A stretch of DNA of 64,000 nt from Paraburkholderia ginsengisoli NBRC 100965. Its GTDB lineage: Bacteria > Pseudomonadota > Gammaproteobacteria > Burkholderiales > Burkholderiaceae. The position numbers were made by a program, and so were the translations under genes. The stretch is from contig NZ_BBJF01000011.1 of assembly GCF_000739735.1 (NCBI RefSeq), positions 62,001-126,000 of the forward strand, read 5' to 3'. Every line of letters starts with the position of its first letter. Position 1 is the stretch's first letter. Under the pieces are notes generated by a model that was not told the DNA's origin, searched no databases, and worked only from the letters and a program-made list of their open reading frames with translations. This document shows positions 8,313 to 17,042 of this stretch, in pieces.

Positions 8313-8891
8313 TCAACCGCGCTTCATTTCGTCGAGCGCCAGATTCAGTTGCAGCACGTTCACGCGCGACTCGCCGAGCACGCCGAACTGGCGGCCGCTC
8401 GTATAGCGGTCGACCAGCGCCTGCACATCGTTCGGCTCAAGCTGGCGCGCTTTCGCGACGCGCTCGATCTGATACGCGGCGGCCGCCGGGCTGATCTCCG
8501 GATCGAGACCGCTGCCCGAGGACGTCACCAGATCGACCGGCACCGGCTGCGACATATCGGTGCCGGCGGCCTTCAACGCGTCCAGACGCCCCTTCACTTC
8601 GTCGAGCAGCGCCGGGTTGTTCGGCCCGAGGTTCGACCCGCTCGAACCCTGCGCGTTGTACGGCATCGGACTCGTCGCCGACAAACGGCCCCAGAAGTAC
8701 TGCGGCGCGTCGAACTGCTGGCCGATCAGTTGCGAGCCGACCAGCTTGCCGTTCTGTTCGATCAGGCTGCCGTTCGCCTGATCGTGGAACGCGGCCTGAC
8801 CGAACGCGGTCATCACCGCGGGGTAAGCGAGACCCGTGAGCGCGGTGAGCACCGCGAAGATCACGAGCAACGGACGGAACAGATTTTTCAT
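8313..8891 (-). CDS. kdpC: KdpC, K+-transporting ATPase subunit C
   Basis: A 192-residue single-span protein needed for assembly and K+ affinity of the KdpFABC pump. There is an N-terminal membrane helix (about residues 7-30, P-L-L-V-I-F-A-V-L-T-A-L-T-G). Conserved KdpC motifs follow: A-N-G-S-L-I, G-S-Q-L-I-G-Q, P-x-Y-F-W-G-R-L-S-A, S-G-S-N-L-G-P, and near the end S-G-S-G-L-D-P-E-I-S-P-A-A-A with R-x-F-G-V-L-G-E-S-R-V-N-V-L. Length is normal. It follows kdpB by 36 bases. Confidence 0.96.
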   Translation of the reverse strand: MKNLFRPLLVIFAVLTALTGLAYPAVMTAFGQAAFHDQANGSLIEQNGKLVGSQLIGQQFDAPQYFWGRLSATSPMPYNAQGSSGSNLGPNNPALLDEVKGRLDALKAAGTDMSQPVPVDLVTSSGSGLDPEISPAAAAYQIERVAKARQLEPNDVQALVDRYTSGRQFGVLGESRVNVLQLNLALDEMKRG

Positions 8892-8927
8892 GATGATTGA
8901 TTCCTTTGCTTTTGAAGCAACCGGGCT

Positions 8928-11012
8928 TCAAACCCAGCCGAATGCGGCCAGCACCATATCGATCAGCTTGATGCCGATGAACGGCACGATGATCCCGCCG
9001 AGGCCATAGACCAGCAGATTGCGGCGCAGCAGAATCGCCGCGCCCAGCGCGCGATAACGCACGCCCTTGAGCGCGAGCGGAATCAGCAGCACGATGATGA
9101 TCGCGTTGAAAATCACCGCCGACATGATCGCGGACGCGGGCGTAGCGAGATGCATCACGTTCAGCGCGTTCAACGCCGGATAGGTGGTGGCGAACGCGGC
9201 CGGAATGATCGCGAAGTATTTGGCGACGTCGTTGGCGATCGAGAACGTGGTGAGCGACCCGCGCGTCATCAGCATCTGCTTGCCGATCTCGACGATCTCG
9301 ATCAGCTTGGTCGGATTCGAATCGAGGTCGACCATGTTGCCCGCTTCCTTCGCAGCCTGCGTGCCGGTGTTCATCGCGACCGCGACGTCGGCCTGCGCGA
9401 GCGCCGGGGCGTCGTTGGTGCCGTCGCCGGTCATCGCGACGAGGCGCCCTTCGGCCTGGTGCGCGCGGATCGTCGCGAGCTTCGCTTCGGGCGTCGCCTC
9501 GGCGAGGAAGTCGTCGACGCCCGCTTCGGCGGCGATCGCCGCCGCGGTCAGCCGGTTGTCGCCCGTGACCATCACCGTCTTGATGCCCATCTTGCGCAAC
9601 TCGGCGAAGCGCTCCTTGATGCCGCCCTTCACGACGTCCTTCAACTCGATCACGCCGAGCACGCGCGCGCCCTGCTCGCCTTTCTCGGCGACCACCAGCG
9701 GCGTGCTGCCGCGCCGCGCGACTTCCGCCACCGCGTTGTTCACCTCGTTCGGGAAACGGCCGCCGTTGACTTCGACATAATGCTTCACCGCATCGGCCGC
9801 GCCTTTACGGATTTCGCGGCCGGGCAGGTCGACACCGCTCATCCGCGTTTGCGCGGTGAACGCGAGGAACACCGCGTGCAGCGAGGCCATATCGCGTTGA
9901 CGGATGTTGAAGCGCTGCTTGGCCAGCACGACGATGCTGCGGCCTTCCGGCGTTTCATCGGCGAGCGACGACAACTGCGCGGCGTCCGCGAGCGCTTCTT
10001 CGGTCAGGCCCGGCGCCGGCACGAACTGCGACGCCTGGCGATTGCCGAGCGTGATCGTGCCGGTCTTGTCGAGCAGCAGCACGTCGACGTCGCCGGCGGC
10101 TTCCACCGCGCGGCCCGACGTGGCGATCACATTCGCCTGCATCATGCGGCTCATGCCGGCCACACCGATCGCAGACAGCAACCCGCCGATGGTGGTCGGA
10201 ATCAGGCACACCAGCAAAGCGACCAACGCGGTAATCGTCACCACGTGCCCTGCTTTCGCGGCTTCGACCGAGAACATCGAGAACGGCAGCAGCGTCGCGG
10301 TGGCGAGCAGCATCACGATGGTCAGCGCGACGAGCAGGATCGTCAGCGCGATTTCATTCGGCGTCTTCTGACGCTTCGCGCCTTCGACCATTGCGATCAT
10401 CCGGTCGAGAAACGCCTCGCCCGGATTCGCGGTGACGCGCACGACGATCCAGTCCGACAGCACGCGCGTGCCGCCCGTCACCGATGAAAAGTCGCCGCCC
10501 GACTCGCGGATCACCGGCGCGGATTCGCCGGTGATTGCCGATTCGTCGACCGACGCGACACCGTCGATCACTTCGCCGTCGGCCGGAATCACGTCGCCGG
10601 TTTCGACCAGCACGACGTCGCCCTTGCGCAGATCGGAGGCCGTCAGAATGCGGATCGGCGACTTCGGGTGCGGCTCGTTGAGCTTCTTGGCCATCACGTC
10701 CTTCTTCGCGCTGCGCAGCGACGCCGCCTGGGCCTTCGAACGGCCTTCGGCGAGCGCTTCCGCGAAGTTCGCGAACAGCACCGTGAACCACAGCCACAAC
10801 GTGACCGCGAGAATGAAGCCCGCGGGCGCCTCGGCCTGGCCGGCGAGCGCGGCGAACCACAGGATGGTGGTCAGAATGCTGCCGACGTACACGCAGAACA
10901 TCACCGGATTGCGGAACTGCGTGCGCGGCGTGAGTTTCTTGAAGGAGTCCACGATCGCCGGGCGCAGCAGCGCCGGATCGAACATGGACCTCGTTGCATT
11001 ATGTTGAGTCAT
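8928..11012 (-). CDS. kdpB: KdpB, P-type ATPase subunit of the K+ pump
   Basis: A 694-residue P-type ATPase that hydrolyses ATP to drive K+ import through KdpA. Visible motifs are the actuator-domain T-G-E-S (about residue 160), whose serine is the inhibitory phosphorylation site in the E. coli enzyme; the phosphorylation loop L-L-L-D-K-T-G-T-I-T with the catalytic Asp near residue 315; V-T-G-D-N-R-L-T; and the hinge M-T-G-D-G-T-N-D-A-P-A-L. Membrane helices flank these in the usual KdpB order and the length is normal. It lies between kdpA (52-base gap) and kdpC. Confidence 0.97.
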   Translation of the reverse strand: MTQHNATRSMFDPALLRPAIVDSFKKLTPRTQFRNPVMFCVYVGSILTTILWFAALAGQAEAPAGFILAVTLWLWFTVLFANFAEALAEGRSKAQAASLRSAKKDVMAKKLNEPHPKSPIRILTASDLRKGDVVLVETGDVIPADGEVIDGVASVDESAITGESAPVIRESGGDFSSVTGGTRVLSDWIVVRVTANPGEAFLDRMIAMVEGAKRQKTPNEIALTILLVALTIVMLLATATLLPFSMFSVEAAKAGHVVTITALVALLVCLIPTTIGGLLSAIGVAGMSRMMQANVIATSGRAVEAAGDVDVLLLDKTGTITLGNRQASQFVPAPGLTEEALADAAQLSSLADETPEGRSIVVLAKQRFNIRQRDMASLHAVFLAFTAQTRMSGVDLPGREIRKGAADAVKHYVEVNGGRFPNEVNNAVAEVARRGSTPLVVAEKGEQGARVLGVIELKDVVKGGIKERFAELRKMGIKTVMVTGDNRLTAAAIAAEAGVDDFLAEATPEAKLATIRAHQAEGRLVAMTGDGTNDAPALAQADVAVAMNTGTQAAKEAGNMVDLDSNPTKLIEIVEIGKQMLMTRGSLTTFSIANDVAKYFAIIPAAFATTYPALNALNVMHLATPASAIMSAVIFNAIIIVLLIPLALKGVRYRALGAAILLRRNLLVYGLGGIIVPFIGIKLIDMVLAAFGWV

Positions 11013-11064
11013 TGAATCCTCGAATACCGTTATCGCTTAACGTGTCGTTGCTTCGCGTGGCGCG

Positions 11065-12870
11065 TCAATGAGCGCCCAGCATCATCAGATGCTCGACACC
11101 TGGGCCGAGCGCGAGCGCGGGCACGTAAGTCAGCGCGCCGACCAGCAGCACCGTGCCGAGCAGCAGCACGACGAACAGCGGGCCGTGCGTCGGCAGCGTG
11201 CCGCCGGTCACGCCTATGCGCTTCTTCGCGGCGAGCGAGCCGGCGATCGCGAGTACCGGGACGATCGTGCCGAAGCGGCCGAACCACATCGCGATCGCGG
11301 TGAGCCAGTTGTAGAACGGCGTGTTCACGGAGAGGCCGGCGAACGCGCTGCCGTTGTTGTTGGCCGCCGAGCTGAACGCGTAGAGGATTTCGGAGAAACC
11401 GTGCGCGCCGGGGTTGAAGATGCCCGCCTTGCCCGCGTCGCTCAACACGGCGATCGACGTGCCGACCAGCACCAGCAGCGGCGTGAGCAGCACGACGATC
11501 GACACCATCTTCATTTCGTACGCTTCGATCTTCTTGCCGACGTATTCGGGCGTGCGGCCGATCATCAGGCCCGCGACGAACACGGCCAGCATGGCGAACA
11601 CGAGCATCCCGTACATGCCGGAGCCGACCCCGCCGAAGATCACTTCGCCGAGCTGCATCAGCAGCATCGGATAGAGGCCGCCGATCGGCGTCAGCGAGTC
11701 GTGCGTATTGGTGACCGCGCCGCACGAAGCCGCGGTGGTCGCGACCGTGAAGATGCCCGACTGCGCGATGCCGAAGCGCGTCTCCTTGCCTTCCGCATTG
11801 CCGCCCGACTGCAACGCATTCGCCGACTGATCGACGTGCAACGCGGTGAGCGCCGGATTGCCGCTTTGCTCCGCGCCCATCTCGCCGAATACGCAAACGC
11901 CGAAGCCGATCGTCATGGCGGCCAGCACGGCCACGCCCTGTCTGCGGTCGCCGATCATGCGTCCGAACACCAGCGCGAGCGCCGCCGGGATGATCAGGAT
12001 CGAGAAGATCTGCACGAAGTTCGAGAACGGCGTCGGGTTCTCATACGGATGCGCCGAGTTGCCGTTGAAGAAGCCGCCACCGTTGGTGCCGAGCATCTTG
12101 ATCGCTTCCTGCGACGCCACCGGACCCATCGCGATGGTTTGCGTCTTCACCGGCGTATCGACCGTGACCGCATTGCCCTTCGCGTCCTTCACCGGATTGC
12201 CCTGCGCGTCGAGTTTCGGCGCGGCGTAGCTGGTGGTTTGCAGCGTCGGCACGTCCTGATAGGCCTTGAAGTTCTGGATCACGCCCTGGCTCATCAGCAA
12301 CGCGGCGACAAGCATCGACATCGGCAGCAACACGTACAGCGTGACCCGCGTGATGTCGACCCAGAAGTTGCCGATGGTTTGCGCGGTGTGGCGCGCGAAG
12401 CCGCGCATCAACGCGACCACCACGACGATGCCGGTCGCGGCCGACAGGAAGTTCTGCACGGTCAGGCCGAGCATCTGCGTCAGATAGCCGACGGTTTGCT
12501 CGGGCGAGTAGTCCTGCCAGTTCGTGTTGGTCACGAAGCTGACCGCCGTATTGAACGCGCCGTCGACCGTCATTGGACCGAACTGCTGCGGGTTGCCCGG
12601 CAGCCAGCCTTGCACGCGCAACAGCACGTAAAGGAACGCCACGCCGAGCACGTTGAGCGCGACCGTGGCGATCGCGTAGTGCTTCCAGCTCATTTCCGTC
12701 GACGGATCGACGCCCGCAATGCGATACAGCAAACGTTCGAGCGGGCCGCCCCAGCGGACCACGCGCGAGCTGCCGTCCATCACCGCGCCCAGATAGCGGG
12801 ACACCGGCACGGCGGCGGCCAGTAGCACGACGATAAACAGGCCCGCCTGCAGGACATTGTTCGAGTTCAT
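11065..12870 (-). CDS. kdpA: KdpA, K+ channel-like subunit of the K+ pump
   Basis: A 601-residue polytopic protein of the superfamily of K+ transporters that forms the selectivity filter of KdpFABC. Four pore-loop repeats are visible, for example T-N-T-N-W-Q-D-Y (repeat 1), G-T-N-G-G-G-F-F-N-G-N-S-A-H-P-Y (near residue 265), C-G-A-V-T-N-T-H-D-S (repeat 3) and S-A-A-N-N-N-G-S-A-F-A-G (repeat 4). Length is typical. The start overlaps the stop of kdpF by 4 bases. Confidence 0.97.
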   Translation of the reverse strand: MNSNNVLQAGLFIVVLLAAAVPVSRYLGAVMDGSSRVVRWGGPLERLLYRIAGVDPSTEMSWKHYAIATVALNVLGVAFLYVLLRVQGWLPGNPQQFGPMTVDGAFNTAVSFVTNTNWQDYSPEQTVGYLTQMLGLTVQNFLSAATGIVVVVALMRGFARHTAQTIGNFWVDITRVTLYVLLPMSMLVAALLMSQGVIQNFKAYQDVPTLQTTSYAAPKLDAQGNPVKDAKGNAVTVDTPVKTQTIAMGPVASQEAIKMLGTNGGGFFNGNSAHPYENPTPFSNFVQIFSILIIPAALALVFGRMIGDRRQGVAVLAAMTIGFGVCVFGEMGAEQSGNPALTALHVDQSANALQSGGNAEGKETRFGIAQSGIFTVATTAASCGAVTNTHDSLTPIGGLYPMLLMQLGEVIFGGVGSGMYGMLVFAMLAVFVAGLMIGRTPEYVGKKIEAYEMKMVSIVVLLTPLLVLVGTSIAVLSDAGKAGIFNPGAHGFSEILYAFSSAANNNGSAFAGLSVNTPFYNWLTAIAMWFGRFGTIVPVLAIAGSLAAKKRIGVTGGTLPTHGPLFVVLLLGTVLLVGALTYVPALALGPGVEHLMMLGAH

Positions 12871-12959
12871 TCAATGTCCTCCGCGCGCAACAGCGCATAG
12901 ACCAGATAGATAAACAGCAGCGCGGTCGCCGCGCCGGACAACCAGAGGATCCAGTTCAT
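12867..12959 (-). CDS. kdpF: KdpF, small stabilising subunit of the K+ pump
   Basis: A 30-residue single-helix peptide beginning MNWILWLSG and ending with A-L-L-R-A-E-D-I-E. This matches KdpF in length and in the C-terminal R-x-E-x-[IF] pattern. KdpF sits between KdpA and KdpB in the membrane and stabilises the complex. Its stop overlaps the kdpA start by 4 bases and its start overlaps the stop of the upstream 37-residue ORF by 3-4 bases, giving a tightly coupled string. Confidence 0.9.
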   Translation of the reverse strand: MNWILWLSGAATALLFIYLVYALLRAEDIE

Positions 12960-13069
12960 GACCGCGCTCCCTGGCCGCGACGGAACTGCATCAACTTCTC
13001 GCAGCCGCCGATCAACGCAAAGGTCAGCGCGGCAAATAGCACCAGCCCCCCGACATACAGCACATCCAT
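12956..13069 (-). CDS. 37-residue membrane peptide at the head of the kdp operon
   Basis: MDVLYVGGLVLFAALTFALI is followed by GGCEKLMQFR and a basic tail. This gives one transmembrane helix with a short positively charged cytoplasmic end. A GGAG ribosome site lies 7 bases upstream of the ATG, and the stop overlaps the kdpF start (ATGA). Similar tiny ORFs precede kdpF in many beta- and gammaproteobacteria and are often mis-named as potassium ATPase components (from memory). The peptide could be an accessory subunit of the pump or a leader peptide coupling translation to kdpF. Function is unproven. Confidence 0.75.
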   Translation of the reverse strand: MDVLYVGGLVLFAALTFALIGGCEKLMQFRRGQGARS

Positions 13070-13107
13070 TTTTGTTCTCCACTCACGGACTTTGGATAGG
13101 TGCAACG

Positions 13108-13137
13108 GTATGCCGAAGCGCGTAAAGGCCTGGTCAA
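13108..13137 (-). promoter_or_regulatory. Candidate promoter of the kdp operon
   Basis: On the minus strand TTGACC (13137-13132) matches the -35 consensus at five of six bases. With an 18-base spacer the -10 would be GCATAC (13113-13108), a poor match, as expected for a promoter that needs KdpE. A T-rich CTTTATACG just upstream could be part of a KdpE site. Both assignments are tentative. Confidence 0.3.
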
Positions 13138-13173
13138 AGCTGGGCGCGTGCGTATAAAGATCGTGTAAACGGA

Positions 13174-13207
13174 CAAGGCCGCGCCATCTTTCGTTGGCGC
13201 GGCCTTG
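13174..13207 (-). terminator. Terminator after qor, before the kdp operon
   Basis: A perfect 13-bp stem (CAAGGCCGCGCCA pairing with TGGCGCGGCCTTG, 8-base loop) lies 31 bases after the qor stop. On the minus strand the tail is only mildly T-rich (TCCGTTTAC), so termination may be partial. Confidence 0.6.
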
Positions 13208-13238
13208 CGTGTTTTCTCCGCGTGACGCTACCGGTCTG

Positions 13239-14213
13239 TTACGGCAGCAGCACCGTCGAACCCGTGGTGCGTCGCCCTTCGAGATCCGCGTGCGCCTGAC
13301 CGACGTCCGCCAGCGCGTAACGCTGATTGATGCTCGTCTTGACCTTGCCGGACGCGAGCACGTCGAACAGTTCCGCCGACATCGCCTCGTAATCGGCGCG
13401 CTTCGCGATATAGGTAAAGAGCGTCGGGCGCGTGAAGAACAGCGAGCCGCGTCCGGCGAATTCCGACGAATCGAGCGGCGGCAGCGGCCCCGATGCATTG
13501 CCGAAGCTCACGAACATGCCGAGCGGCGCGAGGCAATCGAGCGAGCCGGTAAACGTGTCCTTGCCGATCGAGTCGTACACCACCGGCACGCCGGCTCCGT
13601 TGGTGATCTCGCGCACGCGCTTCGTGAAGTTCTCGCGCGTGTAGACGATTGCATGATCGCAGCCGTGCGTTTTCGCGATCTCCGCTTTTTCGTCTGAGCC
13701 GACCGTGCCGATCACCGTCGCGCCGAGCGCCTTCGCCCACTGGCACGCGAGCAGACCGACGCCGCCCGCCGCGGCCTGGATCAGGATCGTGTCGCCGGCC
13801 TTCACCGGATACGTGCGGCGCAGCAGATATTGCGCGGTCAGACCTTGCAGCATCGCGGAGGCGGCCTGCTCGTCGCTCAACGCGTCGGGCACCTTGACGA
13901 CCTGCGAGGCCGGCAGCACGCGCTCCTGCGTATAAGCGCCGGGCGGACGCGCGACGTAGGCGACGCGGTCGCCCGTTTTGAGCCCCGTGACGCCGGGGCC
14001 GACCGCACTCACCTCGCCGGCCGCCTCCATGCCGAGGCCACCGGGCAACGGCAGCGGATACAGACCCGTGCGGAAATACACGTCGATATAGTTCAGCCCG
14101 ACCGCCGTCTGCCGGATGCGAATCTCGCCCTGCCCGGGTTCGCCTACTTCGACGTCGACCCATTTCATCACTTCCGGGCCGCCGGTTTTATCGAATCGGA
14201 TTGCTTTGACCAT
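13239..14213 (-). CDS. qor: Zinc-free quinone oxidoreductase (NADPH)
   Basis: A 324-residue member of the medium-chain dehydrogenase family that reduces quinones with NADPH one electron at a time. The N-terminal half has V-G-L-N-Y-I-D-V-Y-F-R-T-G-L-Y and P-G-G-L-G-M-E-A-A-G; the Rossmann motif is A-A-A-G-G-V-G (near residue 150). Zinc-ligand cysteines of alcohol dehydrogenases are absent, as expected for the Qor branch. The ATG at 14213 is preceded by AAGGAG at good spacing; an in-frame GTG lies one codon earlier. A hairpin follows the gene. Confidence 0.92.
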   Translation of the reverse strand: MVKAIRFDKTGGPEVMKWVDVEVGEPGQGEIRIRQTAVGLNYIDVYFRTGLYPLPLPGGLGMEAAGEVSAVGPGVTGLKTGDRVAYVARPPGAYTQERVLPASQVVKVPDALSDEQAASAMLQGLTAQYLLRRTYPVKAGDTILIQAAAGGVGLLACQWAKALGATVIGTVGSDEKAEIAKTHGCDHAIVYTRENFTKRVREITNGAGVPVVYDSIGKDTFTGSLDCLAPLGMFVSFGNASGPLPPLDSSEFAGRGSLFFTRPTLFTYIAKRADYEAMSAELFDVLASGKVKTSINQRYALADVGQAHADLEGRRTTGSTVLLP

Positions 14214-14313
14214 CACGTCTCCTTGATGCGGGGTTGTTCGGGATTTATTCGGTTGCCGTTTAGCGTGTTGCGCGCATTACCGCGAGCGAGCGAGCGAGTG
14301 CAACTCCGCGCCG

Positions 14314-14703
14314 TCAGACCTGCTGCGTGAGGCGCAACGTCAGCACGTCGAGCACCATGCGCGCGGTCGAGATGTTGGTCGCGCACGGAATGTTGTGCAC
14401 GTCGCACGCGCGCACCAGCGCGTTGATGTCGGGTTCGTGCGGCTGCGGCGTCATCGGGTCGCGCAGGAAGATCACCATGTCGACCCGCCCTTCCGCGAGT
14501 TGCGCGCCGATCTGCAAGTCGCCGCCATGCGGTCCGGACAGCATCCGCTCGACCGTCAGGCCATGCGCGTCGGCGATGCGCCCGCCGGTCGTGCCAGTCG
14601 CGACGATGTCGCAGCGCTTGAGCGTGTCGACGTATTCGCCGGCCAGTTTGACGATGTCGTCCTTCTTGTGATCGTGCGCGATCAGCGCAATGCGGGTGGT
14701 CAT
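14314..14703 (-). CDS. mgsA: Methylglyoxal synthase
   Basis: A 129-residue cytoplasmic lyase that converts dihydroxyacetone phosphate to methylglyoxal and phosphate. Motifs are I-A-L-I-A-H-D-x-K-K-D, the phosphate loop A-T-G-T-T-G-G-R-I, the catalytic Asp region S-G-P-H-G-G-D-L-Q-I-G, F-L-R-D-P-M-T-P-Q-P-H-E-P-D and the C-terminal N-I-P-C-A-T-N. Length is slightly below the 152 residues of E. coli but usual for this order. It is separated from qor by about 100 bases. Confidence 0.95.
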   Translation of the reverse strand: MTTRIALIAHDHKKDDIVKLAGEYVDTLKRCDIVATGTTGGRIADAHGLTVERMLSGPHGGDLQIGAQLAEGRVDMVIFLRDPMTPQPHEPDINALVRACDVHNIPCATNISTARMVLDVLTLRLTQQV

Positions 14704-14834
14704 GACGTAAGACTCCTGAAGCCGTTGTTGTGATTGTCGTTGTTGTGGTGATGCGTGGTGATACCGCGCCCGAGCTTGCGCGTGGCAAGCCGGAACCGGC
14801 GCTCCGGCCTGCGCGCGCTGCACGCGCTTCGGCT

Positions 14835-15614
14835 TCAGAACGTGCCGGGGTACGCGCCGCCGTCGATCAGCCAGTTCTGCCCGGTGATGTATCCCGCGTG
14901 CACGCTGCACAGGAACGCGCACGCGCGGCCGAACTCGTCGCGGTTGCCGAAGCGGCCGGCGGGAATCGTCTTCATGCGCTGCTGGCGCGCGTTGTCGATG
15001 GAAATGTTTTGCGCCTTCGCCTGCGCCTCGAACGTGACCGCGATGCGGTCGGTATCGAACAGGCCCGGCAGCAGGTTGTTGATCGTCACGCCGGTCGGCG
15101 CGACCTTGCGCGCGAGTCCCGCGACGAAACCCGTGAGCCCCGAGCGCGCGCCGTTCGACAGACCCAGCACGTCGATCGGCGCCTTCACCGCCGAACTCGT
15201 GATATTGACGATGCGCCCATAGCCGCGTGCGCTCATCGAGTCGATGGTCGCGCGCATCAGCTCGATCGGCGTGAGCATGTTGCTCTCCAGCGCGCGAATC
15301 CAGTCCTCGTGCGTGAAGTTGCGGAAGTCGCCCGGCGGCGGCCCGCCCGCGTTGTTCACCAGGATATCCGGCTGCGGGCAGGCGGCGAGCGCGGCGGCGC
15401 GGCCTTCGGGCGTGGTGATGTCGCACGCCACCGTTTTCACTTCGACGCCGCTCTGCTTGCGGATCTCGGCCGCGGTCGCCTCCAGCGTCTCGGCGGTCCG
15501 CGCGACGATCGTCAGATTGACGCCCTCGGCGGCCAGCGCTTCCGCGCAACCGCGCCCCAAACCCTTGCTGGCCGCGCAAACCAGCGCGGTGCGTCCTGCG
15601 ATTCCCATGTCCAT
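14835..15614 (-). CDS. SDR-family oxidoreductase lacking YxxxK
   Basis: A 259-residue short-chain dehydrogenase/reductase fold protein. It begins with the nucleotide-binding stretch A-L-V-C-A-A-S-K-G-L-G-R-G and has the structural N-N-A-G at about residue 90. The usual Ser-Tyr-Lys centre is not seen: after N-I-T-S-S-A the sequence at the Tyr/Lys positions reads G-L-S-N-G-A-R-S-G, with neither Tyr nor Lys in place. The C-terminus I-D-G-G-A-Y-P-G-T-F is SDR-like. It may use another catalytic residue or have lost reductase activity. It is divergent from upp and not obviously part of a pathway here. Confidence 0.85.
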   Translation of the reverse strand: MDMGIAGRTALVCAASKGLGRGCAEALAAEGVNLTIVARTAETLEATAAEIRKQSGVEVKTVACDITTPEGRAAALAACPQPDILVNNAGGPPPGDFRNFTHEDWIRALESNMLTPIELMRATIDSMSARGYGRIVNITSSAVKAPIDVLGLSNGARSGLTGFVAGLARKVAPTGVTINNLLPGLFDTDRIAVTFEAQAKAQNISIDNARQQRMKTIPAGRFGNRDEFGRACAFLCSVHAGYITGQNWLIDGGAYPGTF

Positions 15615-15877
15615 GTGTGCATCCTCGTGAAGTGGTGCTGACGTTGACCGAGGCGCGTCGGCGCGCCCGGCGTGGCGAAGTTTCCCCCGATTCTAGAAGA
15701 ATCGGTGCCGGACTGTGCCGCGCGCTGCAGCCGCCGATATCAATCTCCGGTATCTTCGGGCGGCACTCTTTCGGTAAACTTGCGCCGTGGCGCGTTCGCC
15801 TGCCAGCCGCTTTGCGGCGCTGGGGGCGCGTCGAACCGATCCCGATTGATCCCTCTTGCGCCGCTCGCGCCCCCGCC

Positions 15878-16528
15878 ATGACCCAGGACAGCCGTTTTCC
15901 GAATCTTTTCATCCTCGATCACCCGCTGATCCAGCACAAGCTGTCCCATATGCGCGACCGGGACACCTCGACGCGCACCTTTCGCGAGTTGCTGCGCGAA
16001 ATCACGCTGCTGATGGGCTACGAGATCACCCGCAACCTGCCGATGACCACGCGCCGCATCACCACGCCGCTCGTCGACATCGACGCGCCGGTGATCGCCG
16101 GCAAGAAGCTCGCGATCGTGCCGGTGCTACGCGCCGGCATCGGCATGTCGGACGGCCTGCTGGAGCTGGTGCCGTCGGCCCGGGTGGGTCACATCGGCGT
16201 GTACCGGGCGGACGATCATCGCCCGGTCGAATACCTGGTGCGCCTGCCCGATCTGGAGGACCGCGTGTTCATCCTGTGCGATCCGATGGTCGCGACCGGC
16301 TACTCGGCGGTGCACGCGGTCGACGTGCTCAAGCGCCGCAACGTCGCCGCCGAGAACATCATGTTCCTCGCGCTGGTCGCCGCGCCCGAGGGCGTGCAGG
16401 TGTTCCAGGACGCGCATCCGGACGTCAAGCTGTACGTGGCGTCGCTCGATTCGCACCTGAACGAGCACGCGTACATCGTGCCGGGTCTCGGCGACGCCGG
16501 CGACCGGTTGTTCGGCACGAAGAACTGA
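15878..16528 (+). CDS. upp: Uracil phosphoribosyltransferase
   Basis: A 216-residue cytoplasmic salvage enzyme that makes UMP and pyrophosphate from uracil and PRPP. Motifs are H-P-L-I-Q-H-K-L, T-R-T-F-R-E-L, P-V-L-R-A-G-I-G-M, the PRPP loop I-L-C-D-P-M-V-A-T-G-Y-S-A and the uracil-binding C-terminal G-L-G-D-A-G-D-R-L-F-G-T. The start MTQDSRF gives the usual length; in-frame sequence further upstream lacks family similarity. It is transcribed divergently from the SDR gene. Confidence 0.96.
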   Translation: MTQDSRFPNLFILDHPLIQHKLSHMRDRDTSTRTFRELLREITLLMGYEITRNLPMTTRRITTPLVDIDAPVIAGKKLAIVPVLRAGIGMSDGLLELVPSARVGHIGVYRADDHRPVEYLVRLPDLEDRVFILCDPMVATGYSAVHAVDVLKRRNVAAENIMFLALVAAPEGVQVFQDAHPDVKLYVASLDSHLNEHAYIVPGLGDAGDRLFGTKN

Positions 16529-17042
16529 GGGCGGGTCGCCCGCAGGTCGAAAAAGGCGCGAGCGGCGGGCGGAGAATGCCGCCGGCGGCCCGCGCCCCTT
16601 CAGTTTCCGCGTGGTTTCCGCCTACGTCACCCTCTGCCGCCCCCCTCCGCCGTGATAAAATTCGAATCCGCTCGAAAAACGGCTCGACCTGCGTCACCGC
16701 CTGCACCTTCGCCTCCGGCGCCTCGCGTCTCGAGCCGGGGCTTGCAAGGACGGCGCCGGGTTTGCCGCACGCCAGCCGCCCCCGCCGCAACCGCGCCGCC
16801 GACCTTCGGTCCCGCTAGCCGGGTCCGGCGAGACGCGAGCAGGCTGAAGACGGTCCGACATGGGCGGCCAGGCTGAGAGCGGTTCACTGCGGGCGGCCAG
16901 TCCGGAAGGCTGTTTCCCGGGCAGTCTCACCCCCGCCGGTTTGACATCGACAGTTTGACATCGAGGCGCACGCCAGCGCCCGACATCGCAACGACAATTG
17001 CACTATGCGTGCGCCCCGCTGGCGCGCGCGACGGAGAAAGGT
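16529..17042. other. Intergenic region upp-yebC
   Basis: A 514-base GC-rich gap with no supported gene. It contains a tandem direct repeat TTTGACATCGA at about 16940 and 16954, each including TTGACA. No matching -10 hexamer was found at 16-18 bases, so it is recorded as a repeat rather than a promoter. The yebC ribosome site GGAG is at its right end. Confidence 0.5.

Noticed and set aside
16941..16983. TTGACA elements before yebC as a sigma-70 promoter
   Set aside because: Neither copy has a plausible -10 hexamer 16-18 bases downstream. Recorded only as a repeat.
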